DNA of 64,000 nucleotides, taken from NCBI RefSeq assembly GCF_017591435.1, contig NC_059289.1:2820104-2884103 (forward strand), written 5' to 3'. This document shows, in pieces, positions 16,401 to 27,100 of this stretch. Numbering within the stretch: position 1 is the first letter of the stretch; the number at the start of each line of letters is the position of its first letter. Position numbers and translations under genes: made by a program. Below the pieces are notes generated by a model. The model worked only from the letters and a program-made list of their open reading frames with translations. It made no database searches and was not told the origin of the DNA. This stretch comes from Portunus trituberculatus (lineage: Eukaryota; Arthropoda; Malacostraca; Decapoda; Portunidae).

Positions 16401-16592
16401 CAAGGTGATGAAGCAAGGATGACAGGTATTTTCCAGGTGAGAGGTGAGTGTGTCTTACCTTGCTGCAGCAGTGACAGATGGAACCAGGAGGCTGAGCTGT
16501 ACCTCTGGGGCACTAGTGGTGATGAGATCCACTATCAGCTGTTGCTGCTCCTGCAACCCCAGTGCCTCCACCTGCTGCCTCACCTTCTCCAT
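13456..16592 (-). CDS. FBXW2: F-box/WD repeat protein 2-like (SCF substrate receptor)
   Basis: Five minus-strand exons: 16592-16459, 16065-15913, 15778-15552, 15425-14540 and 14029-13456. All have GT/AG junctions and continuous phase, giving 657 residues. The start ATG (16592) precedes MEKVRQQVEALGLQ. An F-box lies at about residues 64-110 (LLPPELQLEVLLYL ... SKAWHRS ... NEVWLKQCRRLG). WD-type repeats follow: CKKAVKAVDYQDGFLCTG, then MHAGPVFSCDFSEELDLLVS from residue 251, and others. The last exon has GDVEWLNGLG (about 479-488), matching the penultimate segment of vertebrate FBXW2. By family knowledge the product binds SKP1/CUL1 and presents substrates for ubiquitination. Unusual: about 130 extra Cys/Ser-rich residues (about 495-625) separate this segment from the terminal strand (SFLVLAAGVLNEPGRLFTLW), against a usual family length near 450. 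A leader exon may lie upstream, as an acceptor sits just 5' of the ATG. Confidence 0.9.
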
Positions 16593-16789
16593 GCCAACAC
16601 ATCAATCACACCACCTGCAGGAAAACATCAGATATCACACCATAATCCAAAAAACTTATTGCTTCCTAAGTAAAATCAATCATATTTCACCCTGAGCCCT
16701 TAAATACAATCTCTTCTCACTCTCTTATGTCAGGTACAGTGGCCTCTAACTGGACAAAGAAAGGTTCATGTTACACTCCTCTTTTATAG

Positions 16790-17270
16790 AAGTTTGACAT
16801 CCATCTGCTGCAAAACATTGGAAAGAATCATAGTAGATCATTCATAGTAAAACCTTGAAATCAATGATTTACTGTCAAGTTGTCAATTTGGCTTTACATC
16901 TAGCAGAGTTATTGATGCCCAACTGTTATTTGATTGTGATAATGCAATTCAATGGTACAACTTAAGTTATATCCAGTAGATGATATACCAGTTTCATTTC
17001 TCTAAAGCCTGTGATGTAATAAGTCATTCTGTATTGGTCAAGAAAATATCTCAATTAGACATTAGTGCTTGGTTGGATTGGAGATTTTCTCACTGGTAGA
17101 ACTACATGTGTCTGGTGCTGTAAGCAGCTGTGTAGAAAGGTAATGAGTACAGTTCCTCAAGAATCAGTGTTGGACAACTCTTATTTCTTATTCACCAATT
17201 ACTTCCTATCCTTTATTTGATGCCAGTGAAAAATTTAGCAGATGACGTAAAATCATATCTGAGAATATGT
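16790..17270 (+). pseudogene. Decayed non-LTR retrotransposon reverse transcriptase
   Basis: With several stops and frameshifts, the plus strand still spells RT landmarks in order: CCKTLERIIVDHS, then QFGFTSSRVIDAQLL (the QFGFR block), then DIPVSF-KACDVISHSVLVKKI (the D-FSKAFD block), a VPQ-SVLDNS-FL block (degenerate VPQGSVLGPLLF), and finally LADDVK (the catalytic ADD). About 480 bp are recognisable. It is a dead fragment, different in sequence from the RT at 54.5 kb, and lies upstream of the FBXW2-like gene, perhaps in a 5' intron. Confidence 0.75.
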
Positions 17271-17650
17271 CACGATTCCAATAGTGAAATTAGTAAAAAT
17301 CAGAGAGACACACACAATTAATACTGTTGCCAAGTCTTCGCTTTCACCAAGCAAAATGTGTCATTCTTCACAGTCACCTCTTGAAACAATGTTAGCTCTT
17401 TCAAGATATAATTCACATTGTAATGACCAAAGTGTCACTCTTAGTCACAAAGACATTTAAGGCATTTACATTCACCGCACACAACAGTACCATAACAAAC
17501 ACCACCTGTATATTTTCTTTTTTATGTATGAGGGGAAAACTGGCCAAGGGCAACAGAAAGAGGTAAATAAAAGTCCCACACAGTTACGTTAGGTTAGGTT
17601 AGTGTCTTCAAAGATTGGTACAAGATGCTTGAAGCCTCCTCTCTGTTAGG

Positions 17651-17858
17651 TCAAGTTGAATACTAGGATACATTTTTACCTTGAGATCTGTGTATGACCA
17701 GAACATTTTATTAACAATAAGAAGGGTCTATGGAGATCAGAAGATTAATAGCCAGTCTCCACTATTTGTATCCCCACATGAGTTTCTGAAGCTGTACAAA
17801 ATCATCAAATAGTAACCAGAATGAATATGGAAACATGTCATGGTACTGAAGGGGCTAA
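17651..17858 (-). mobile_element. TTAA-flanked MITE copy, inverted
   Basis: The right edge reads TCATGGTACTGAAGGGGCTAA and the internal blocks GTTTCTGAAGCTGTAC and GGGTCTATGGAGATCA are intact. The left edge (TCAAGTTGAATACTAGGATA) is a degenerate terminal repeat. Confidence 0.8.
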
Positions 17859-18031
17859 GCTACAAATTTCCCCATTCATCAAAATGTGGGATTTCATCCT
17901 TAGACTCTTAATGAATATCCAGATTTTACTTGCCCCACCGCCCTCTAGAACCTTGTTATCTCCACTTACTTATGAGAGAGGGACTGCAACAGAATATATG
18001 AGGAACCACTTTTAGCAACATTGACAGCAAT

Positions 18032-18482
18032 CCTAATATAGATGTCCCTCCAGCTGTCCTCATTTCTTGGCTCCTCCTTCACAGCCCTTTCATTCAGCTG
18101 ACGAGATGTGGGAATACAAATATGATAACCAAAACTAACCTAACCCAACTGAATCTAGTTCAGGCAACACGTGCCCCTGATGCATCTTCCTCAAAACCCT
18201 TCTGACCAATAGCGTGGTTAGGTTATGCTAGTTAAGTTAGGTTAGAGATAGGCTAGGTGAGATGAGGTTAGGTTAAGGTTAAGTTGAGTGAGTTGAGTTG
18301 AGTTGAGTTGGGTTGGGTTGGGTTGGGTTAGGTTAGGTTAAAGTTAGGGTTGTGTTAAGCTAGGATTGGTTAAAGTTTGTTTTGGTTATCATATTTTTAT
18401 TCCCACATCCCGTCAGTTGAGTGAAAGACCTGTGAAGGGGTAGCCGGAAAACGAGGACAGCTGGAGGGACATCTATATTAGG
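18032..18482. mobile_element. Foldback element with roughly 110-bp inverted arms and TTAGG-like internal repeats
   Basis: The left arm starts CCTAATATAGATGTCCCTCC and the right arm ends GGAGGGACATCTATATTAGG, exact reverse complements. Complementarity continues with mismatches for about 110 bp (left GAGATGTGGGAATACAAATA, right TATTTTTATTCCCACATCCC). The interior on the plus strand, about 18218-18355, is a degenerate tandem of TTAGG, TTGAG and TTGGG pentamers. Outer ends and internal composition suggest a non-autonomous DNA transposon of foldback type. No ORF. A target duplication is not clear. Confidence 0.8.
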
Positions 18483-18779
18483 ACAGTGCCACATTCACCA
18501 TAATACAACCGTCATACCATCTGCCAATTCATTATACTGGCAAACAAATTCATACAGCCAATACGGTGCTAACTACATACATAAAATTTCATATTTCCTG
18601 AAACAAGGTGTCTAAAAAATTTGTACACTAAGGTTATCCTCAATGCATGACGGACCGCTGATGGAATAAAGACCTTTCTGCCTCACACTCACCACTCGCT
18701 GGTTAACTCACCTCAACTATAAAGAAAATACTTATAATTTTACCTTAATGATTCTTGAACATATGTAGATGTTCTGCAG

Positions 18780-18990
18780 TACTGCCTAGATGAAAGTTCA
18801 CCGTCTTAAAAAGTTACTCTGCACTATTAAATCTCTCTCTCTGTCTCTATCTCTCAAGTAAACAAACAGTATTAATAACAAAGACCACCAGGATGGCAAC
18901 ACGGCACCGCTTCCTGACGTCACCGGTGGCGCCATGAAAACCAACACTGGCAAACCATGGAAGTTCCACGGTCCACTCGCATCAAATCAC
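18780..18990 (-). promoter_or_regulatory. Possible promoter of the FBXW2-like gene
   Basis: About 2.3 kb upstream of the FBXW2-like start codon lies a GC-richer patch with a palindromic TGACGTCA (CRE/ATF site, 18915-18922), a GGAAG ETS-type core beside it and an ATGGCGCC motif. Such combinations are typical of housekeeping promoters. The assignment to the minus-strand gene is by position only; no transcript start can be placed. Confidence 0.35.
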
Positions 18991-19466
18991 AGCTCCTACT
19001 ATATACTATATACTATAATGTAATATCGATATACTGTTTTCTTCCTAATTACTGAATCAAGTCGTCTGCACGTATCCTTAAAGTGAATGAAATTTGAATA
19101 AATAAGATTATTGGAAATACGGGGGAAAAAAAATAATAATGGGATTCCTCCTGAGTAGATAAAAGATAACCATGGGCTGTTCTCTGGGGATTATGCTACG
19201 AATATTAAAAAAAAATAATATTAAGAAAAAAAAATAATAATGTAATGCTTAATTACCATTGTAACCGGTGGCTTTGCTAGGGTCTGGGACTGGGGGGTTG
19301 GTGGGGGAAGTGAGGAGGTCCGCTCCGGGCAACAATTTTTAAGGGCGACACTTATGGTCAGTTTTAGATTATTAGGCCTGTACGAGTGTGTGTGTTATTA
19401 GTTATTAGGCTTAGGTCCATATATCTTCATATACATGCCTAGATGCGTCTTTATTCAATAAAAACC

Positions 19467-19469
<3 letters not shown>

Positions 19470-19564
<95 letters not shown>

Positions 19565-19627
19565 TTAGTTTGTTAGGTAAGGTTAGGTTACGATAGAAAT
19601 ATGAAAACAAAACACAAGAATTAAAAC

Positions 19628-19679
<52 letters not shown>

Positions 19680-19911
19680 GCATAAAGAAGAAAAATAAAC
19701 TACTCGTTGAAGCTTCGAAACACACTATTGACAACATACCGCGGCCTCAGATTAACACATTCCCAGTGTACGCCTCTACTCACACGCCACTCACGTATAC
19801 CTTCATCACCTGAGAGTAACCATAGTACCTTTGATATCCGTGACTACTCTTAGAACTGAGAAAATAGAAGAAATATGGGAACTTTTACCTGGTCCCTCGC
19901 ATTTTCTCGCC

Positions 19912-19945
<34 letters not shown>
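19470..19945. repeat. (AT)n, (GA)n and (CT)n microsatellites
   Basis: (AT)n 19470-19560, (GA)n 19631-19678 and (CT)n 19916-19944. The flank of the first array (CATATATCTTCATATACATG, TTTATTCAATA) resembles the flank of the (AT)n at 23871, so both may sit in copies of one repeat. No gene is visible from 19000 to 20280. Confidence 0.93.
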
Positions 19946-19947
<2 letters not shown>

Positions 19948-20279
19948 GACTCAATGAGGGTATTAGAATCAAAATCACTTGTAAATACTAAATAGGGAGT
20001 TTTCTAGGCATGACTAAACTAAATAACATAAATAGATGAATAAATAACATGACTACAAAAGTGAACAGATAAACTCATAATTTAACAATCCTACCAACCA
20101 GGCACCAATCTTGCACCAAGCGCACACAGCCAGCCGCGGCCCGTGCCACCGTCCTGATCAGCGTAAATCCAGGAGGAGGAAGGAATAGTGGAAGAAACGT
20201 AGGAGAAACAATTGGAAGAAATCAGAGAAGAAATATTTTCAATATTTAAAGTCTCTCTCTCTCTCTCTCTCTCTGCCGC

Positions 20280-20582
20280 CAGTACCTCTATCTCGGGACT
20301 CCAGTTCATCTCCCTCGCGCTCCCCAGGGCCAGCGAACCTTCCCTTTGGTCCAGGATCTCCTTACTCACCTGCAGAAACGCCTCGCTCCTCTTCAGTGGC
20401 TGACGAATCACGCCGATGGCATCTCCATATCCGTTGCGAGGACCATCTACGTGACTTTTATTCGTTCAGTTATTGACTATCTCTCGCCGGCTCTTGTTCA
20501 GCTCCCAAGATCTTGCTTACAACCGCTTGAGGTATTTCAGAATAAGGTCATGCGAGTCATTCTTGGTTGCTCTTTCTCAACG
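20280..20582 (+). pseudogene. Fragment of a non-LTR retrotransposon reverse transcriptase (C-terminal part)
   Basis: One open frame reads QYLYLGTPVHLPRAPQGQRT, then LVQDLLTHLQKRLAPLQWL, ISISVARTIYVTFIRSVIDY and LEVFQNKVMRVILGCSFSTR. These are the post-catalytic 'thumb' blocks of jockey/CR1-like RTs (YLG, VARTIY-FIRS--DY, FQNK--R-ILG). It is cut at the left by (CT)n at about 20252-20273 and at the right by a SINE segment beginning at AGGCCTGAGACC. The catalytic YADD region is absent. Confidence 0.85.
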
Positions 20583-20779
20583 AGGCCTGAGACCAGGCAC
20601 ACACCACACACCGGGACAACAAGGTCACAACTACTCGATTTACATCCCGTACCTACTCACTGCTAGGTGAACAGGGGCTACACGTGAAAGGAGACACACC
20701 CAAATATCTCCACACGGCCGGGAATCGAACCCCGGTCCTCTGGCTTGTGAAGCCAACGCTCTAACCACTGAGCTACCGG

Positions 20780-20781
<2 letters not shown>
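20583..20781 (-). mobile_element. tRNA-derived SINE, 3'-truncated, fused to an RT fragment
   Basis: This is the same SINE family as at 1724-2018: head at the right (20781), with A- and B-box and the CAC anticodon arm, then the body up to AGGCCTGAGACCAGG, where it joins the RT frame of 20280-20582. The distal roughly 90 bp of the SINE are missing. The head abuts (GT)n at 20782-20815. Confidence 0.87.
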
Positions 20782-20818
<37 letters not shown>

Positions 20819-21454
20819 CATGTTCTGGATGTGTGTGGGGGTATTTTGACTGTGTTTACGAGTGTTTTCGGTATATAAGAGTGTTTTTTGCGTGTTTATG
20901 GCTGTGTAAGGGTCAGTATAACCCACCGCCACCACCACTGTTACCACCACCGCCACCACAAGATTACTACTGCCGTTTTAACCAGTAGCAGAAGATATCT
21001 CTGTGTGTATAGTATTGTATGAATGTCTATGATAACTATCTATTACTAAATCTATCATCAATGAGATACTATACTTGTAAAAATATCACATAATGATTTA
21101 CTGGTTATTGTAACATCTTTCTCTTCGTTATCGTGTCCAGGTTTGGTTATTTGTCAAAGCAGTATTATCAAATTGTATCTAATTGTACAGCGAGTGTTAG
21201 CAGCTTCCGCGGGGCGGCGGGACAAGAAACGAGGTGCTTAAAGGGCAGACTATTTCATTTCTCTCATTCTCTATTTCTATCCATAGAATGATGATTTACC
21301 TGACTGACACCAATTTAATCAGAGAGTTGTGATTTATGTGTATATATTTATTTTACACTGTAAATATTTCAACAATATCATGAATGTAAATAGAACTATG
21401 AAAGTGTGTATGATTTCAATCTTGCGTGATGTGATGTGAATGTTTTCCCTCTTC

Positions 21455-21456
<2 letters not shown>

Positions 21457-21539
<83 letters not shown>

Positions 21540-21757
21540 CAATACGTAGTGATGTTATGCGTGGCCACCCTGAGTGCTTGTGAGTTATCCCTTCCTTCCC
21601 CTTGCCCTGACAAAGGACAATAGTTTTGAAATAGGAGTAGGATCCCTGTGTGAATGAAGCGTGCATGAGAACCTGAGTGTGTATATAATGTTAATATTCA
21701 AAAATAAACATGAAATAAATAAAATAAATAAATAAAATAGATAAATTAATTAATAAA

Positions 21758-21812
<55 letters not shown>
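21457..21812. repeat. Two (AT)n microsatellites
   Basis: (AT)n 21457-21528 passing into (GT)n to 21539, and (AT)n 21766-21812 within a generally A/T-only stretch (21700-21990). Confidence 0.95.
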
Positions 21813-21816
<4 letters not shown>

Positions 21817-22479
21817 TATAGAAATCAAAGAAAGTTTAAATCTTAAAGGAATAAATAGATCAACGAAAAATTACCTAATACCCATGCTAGGGTGATGGCC
21901 AAAATAAAAAAAATGAATAAATAAATAAAACAAATAAAATAATAATAATAATAAATAGATAAACAAATAAATAAAAGACACGTCATAAGAGCTAAGCCTG
22001 CCGAACTGAGAGTGGGACCCACGACCGTCATTCTCATGATTAAATGAAAAAAAAAAGCATAATTTGCCTGTACACATAATTCATTATTTGCGGATTATAC
22101 AATGTTTTGTTTTTTTTTCTATCGAATCATAACGGGGTTTTTTTTCAGGCACCAAGGAATTTTTCTAGAACATTGTGTTAAAGGTCTATATATTTTATGG
22201 AGATAATACCTAAATTTGCGGTATTAGAAAAAAATATTTATCACATTCAAATCTACTAAGACAATGGCATCGAAGCGAAATAGGAAAGCTCAATCATGTA
22301 TATTATCAAAGGAATCCTGTGTGAGATAAGAGTATATCTTTAGCTAAACCGTGCATCCATTTACATTCACTGTCATTCAGTATCCATCACAGATTAAAAG
22401 TCTCTTAGGACCGGGACTCAGTACTTTGTATTCTAAAATAATCTCAGCCTGTAATCTAGATGAATCCTTGGTACAACAC

Positions 22480-22760
22480 ACTCTTCCCTGGTAACCATCA
22501 AGCAATGCGCTGGAGATGCAGACTCTGGTATTCACTAGCCGTGATCTACTGATTCCCCGAGAAAACGATTCCGGAACCGATTCCGCGGGCTGATGAATAC
22601 TAGAGTCTCGGAACCACCACCTGGTATTTATCAAGCAGCGCGCTGGCAGTTCTGCTGTTAATTATTCGGTATTCACCAGCCGCTATCTACCGATTCCACG
22701 CGGAACCGGTTTCGGAACCGGTTTCGACGGTTCCGCCCGCCCAAGGAACCGGTTCCTTGA
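22480..22760. repeat. Imperfect tandem duplication (about 130 bp) ending in AACCGGTT palindromes
   Basis: Two diverged units, about 22490-22610 and 22620-22740, share CTGGTA, ATCAAGCA, GCGCTGG, GGTATTCAC, AGCCG, ATCTAC and GATTCC in order. The second ends in three AACCGGTT octamers (22704-22711, 22716-22723, 22747-22754), the last inside a perfect 16-bp palindrome AAGGAACCGGTTCCTT (22743-22758). AACCGGTT is the consensus core of Grainyhead-type factors; whether that is functional here is unknown. Confidence 0.7.
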
Positions 22761-22810
22761 ATTCTTGTGTTTACGGTTCCTGCCCACACTACGCGGAGTG
22801 TGTGTGTGTG

Positions 22811-23104
22811 TTCACTGTTTGATCTGCTGCAGTCTCTGACGAGACAGCCAGACGTTACCCTACGGAGCGAGCTCAGAGCTCATTATTTCCGATCTTGGGA
22901 TAGGTCTCTGAGACCAGGCACACACCACACACCGGGACAACAAGGTCACAACTCCTCGATTTACATCCCGTACCTACTCACTGCTAGGTGAACAGGGGCT
23001 ACACGTGAAAAGAGACACACCCAAATATCTCCACCCGGCCGGGGAATCGAACCCCGGTCATCTGGCTTGTGAAGCCAGCGCTCTAACCACTGAGCTACCG
23101 GGCC
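22811..23104 (-). mobile_element. tRNA-derived SINE, near full length
   Basis: A full-length copy of the SINE family (tail block TTCACTGTTTGATCTGCTGC on the left; tRNA-like head with the CAC anticodon arm on the right). Both sides abut short GT runs. Immediately to the right is a second SINE with a different head (23135-23392). Confidence 0.88.
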
Positions 23105-23134
<30 letters not shown>

Positions 23135-23135
<1 letters not shown>

Positions 23136-23392
23136 TCACCCCGGTCACTTGCTGGTCACTCAGCCAGTCTTCCCCATTACGGAGCGAACTCAGAGTTCAT
23201 AGACCGATCTTTGGGTAGGACTGAGACCACAACACACTCCACACACCGGGAAAGCGAGGCCACAACCCCTCGAGTTACATCCCGTACCTATTTACTGCTA
23301 GGTGAACAGGGGCTACACATTAAGAGGCTTGCTTGCCCATTTGCCTCGCCGCGCCGGGATTCGAACCCGGCCCTCTCGATTGTGAGTCGAGC
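23135..23392 (-). mobile_element. Second SINE subfamily sharing the body but with a different tRNA-like head
   Basis: The body blocks ACATCCCGTACCTATTTACT and GCTAGGTGAACAGGGGCTAC are shared with the first family, but the head reads GGGTTCGAATCCCGG with anticodon arm CTCGA-CTCACAA-TCGAG. The 5' half of the tRNA-like head is missing; (GT)n takes over at the anticodon stem. This suggests head swapping between SINE lineages. Confidence 0.8.
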
Positions 23393-23865
23393 GTGTGTGT
23401 GTGTGTGTTGTTTTTCACCATAAAAGAATAATAAGTTAAAATAACAATAGCTTCTTGTAATATTTTCAAGTATACTTACAGGCGCAATAGACCATAACAA
23501 AAAAAGAAAAAAATCCATATGGTTTACTACTACTAGACTACTACTACTACTACTACCATTAGAAGTAGTACCTAATTTCTCCATACCGTAGTATGGAATT
23601 TTTTTCTTTTATTTTCATTATTATTTTATTTATTCATTATTATTATTTTTTTTATTCTGTTCAATGGCGTAGCTAACGGAGGGACAGAGGAGCCGGTCTA
23701 CCCCGGCAATGTTTCTTTCTGGTGACACATCTGGCACTCACAGTTCAGTTTTACGTTTTTATTTATATGTGAACAATTAATCATAGGCCTGGGTCCATAT
23801 TCTTGATACACACAGGTCTAGATACGCCTTCATTCAACAGAATATAGCTACGGTAATTTGACCCG

Positions 23866-24164
<299 letters not shown>

Positions 24165-24199
24165 ATTGGTGTGTCGTGGTGACACACTTCGAAGGAGAG

Positions 24200-27100
24200 A
24201 TAGTGTTGTACTGGGAAATGTTTACTCTAGAATCTAGATATACAGTATCTCAGGTCTCCCTGGGGTGCCGGGCTAGCCTGGGTCCTGTGGTGGGTGGGAG
24301 GCTGGGCAACACTGTTCAGTATGACAATGTTACATTCATGTATTGTGGTGCTGTGGCTCTTATGTTATGACTTAGATGATTGAGGGGATTCTGTAATACA
24401 GTAGGATTATGTAGATGTAACATATATTATATAAAGAGGCACTGAGCCAGCAAGTCAGTCAGTAAGAGATCAGGATGGAGCAAAGTTAGAACAGCAAGTC
24501 AGTAAGAATAGTAAGAGCAGAAACAGTGTTGGACTTGTATCTCTCTCACTTGTACAAGAAATTAAGCTTCACAAGTTCTACCCAGTGTATCCTTCTCCAT
24601 GGATTATTACCGGTCTTCTGGTGACAATGTTGCAGTACACAAACCCTGTGAGAAACATACACATGCACCCCCTGTAATACTTTTCAACCTGTAATCCAAA
24701 ACTTGTAAAAATATTCACTGGCACTGTACTGCAGTAACCATAAAAATTGTGACAAAACAGGATAATGAATCACCTAACAAAAAACCATTACTTTTATTAT
24801 GAACAAGTTCACACTGCTATCGTCAGCCAAAAATACAGACACTTACAAAGGCTGTGTGTGGCCTGGCCAGCTCCACAAGGGCTTTACAGATTATGCCACA
24901 GCAGCGCCACCAGGACCCTCACGCAACAACACTTGGGTCACCTAGCGCATCTACAGCGCGAGGGCCAACAATGTAATACAGTGATGCGAGAGCTGGCCAC
25001 CACACTTTACCGTGGCCACACTCTGTAACTTAACCAGGAGACTGTCTCAGGGGGGAGGAGAGGTGGAGGGGAGCAGGTTGCAAGAAGGCAAATTAAGATA
25101 AAACAAGATCAGCATGAGACCTGGCATGAGTGGGGACTGAAAGTTATTTTACCGTTTAGAAAAATATCTTTCCTGCGTCTAACATCAAGGTCAGATAGCC
25201 ATGATCTTGTCAACAAAATTTAATAAAATAGCATAGGGGCAAATACACAGTCAGTTACATTATAATTTAAAATAAAACTGCTTGTAAGTATAGTCGAGTA
25301 CATGATTATAATGCAAGGCAGGCCTTTAAATAAAACTAGGCACCACAGCTTTAATACTAGAATCTTAGGAAAAAATTATAAATAAATAAAAAATGACAAC
25401 AGTAATAATAATAATAATAATAATTAATAATAACAATAGTAAACTGGACTCAAAAGGAAATATTATTGATGGTGAGCTCTCCTCTGGTAATTCTTGAAAG
25501 TGAATTAATGATGCATATTTCTGTGGCCTACTTCACACTGATGGACAGGTCAAGACTGGGATCCTTGACTCACTAACACCCTCATGTTCCAGCCACACAA
25601 AATGAACTCAAGCTACTGCTTAAATTTCATCTCAAGTTCTTCCAGCAAACATGAGGGCAGCATTCAATCCAGTTTTCTCTGAACAAGTAATCTGAAAGCC
25701 AAGACTACTATCTCAGAGTGAAGAAAAAGCCTTGAAAAAATATATAGTAGAGGAGCCATCTTGTCCAGTCTTGCATCAAAGTTTAGAAAAAGTGAAGACT
25801 TTGCAATTCAAAATACACAAGACACTAGATCTTACAATACACACTGAGACCAAAATGCTGAGGTCATTAATTTTCATAGCTGAAATTTTCATGAATTCAA
25901 CACATTCATCCAAGTCTGGGTTAAATAGTATATAAACTCAACACACTATCAAATAAACATACATATAAGCAATTATATTTTTGGGTGAAAATGCTAAAAA
26001 CATTTCTAATTGATTCATAGAAGTGCATAATCCATATAATTCATTCTATCTGACAGCATAAAATTTCAAATAAAAAGGCACCATATCCATACTAGATGCA
26101 GTGCTGCATAATGTACCTCCTCCACACAACTCTGGGACCTTCCCTGGGAACCCCACACAATAATATGGCACTCACCAAGTGCCAAGTCAAGGAAGCTTAC
26201 CAGAGTTGGCCAACTTGTGTCTCCACATTAAAACCTTCAATGAATCCATATACAGCAGCTTACAAAGTTTTTCAACCTGGTGGCATTAAATGATACATAA
26301 CTTTTACCTCTGTCTCTAATCTGATGGAGAAATGTCTAAAGGAACACAAGTGGGTACATTCTACTACAAAATGTCTTGATGGCTTGAAAATATAGCTGAA
26401 AATCTAGTGTTTAAAAAACGTTTGCCTCCAATTACTGTAGAGTCGGGACTAATACAAAGTAAAACTGTTCTTGGCATACTGGAATGCCTCGTGCCATGGT
26501 TTTATCTTTGTGCAGTAAGCTTAGTCTGTGGTGGCTCACCTCCAACCCTGGCATAACTGAAAACACTCAGACCTTGTTAATTCAACCCAGTATAATGCCA
26601 GACAAGATCTTAGTTTATTTTCCTATCCTTCTTCACAAAGCCTTCACTGACTTTCCTATTTCTATCCTTATTCCCTGAGGCTAGAAAAAACAAGGTTTGA
26701 CTGTAGACATTAAGAAAATACTAAATAACACTCATAACTTTTACACGGGCAGACATTCCATACATCCTTAGGGAGAAGGAAAGGATGTTAGTGGCTAGCA
26801 ATACATGGCCAATAGTCACAGCCATGATAGATTCATCCTCATAGCAGAGGCAGAATAAGCTACCCTCGGCTTATTCTCAGTGGTTCCAACTTTAATGTTC
26901 AGAGTGGATCTTATTCACGGTGAATTTCGAACACATGAATGAAACCCTATGAACAGATCACCACAGAGCTGCAAACACTAAGCCATGCCCACTAATGACC
27001 ACATTTTGATGAATGCCACTCTATGAATCTATCTACATATTGTCATGAAAAAAAAAAAAGTAAAATAAATAAAAAATAGAAAAAAAAAAAAAAAAAAAAA

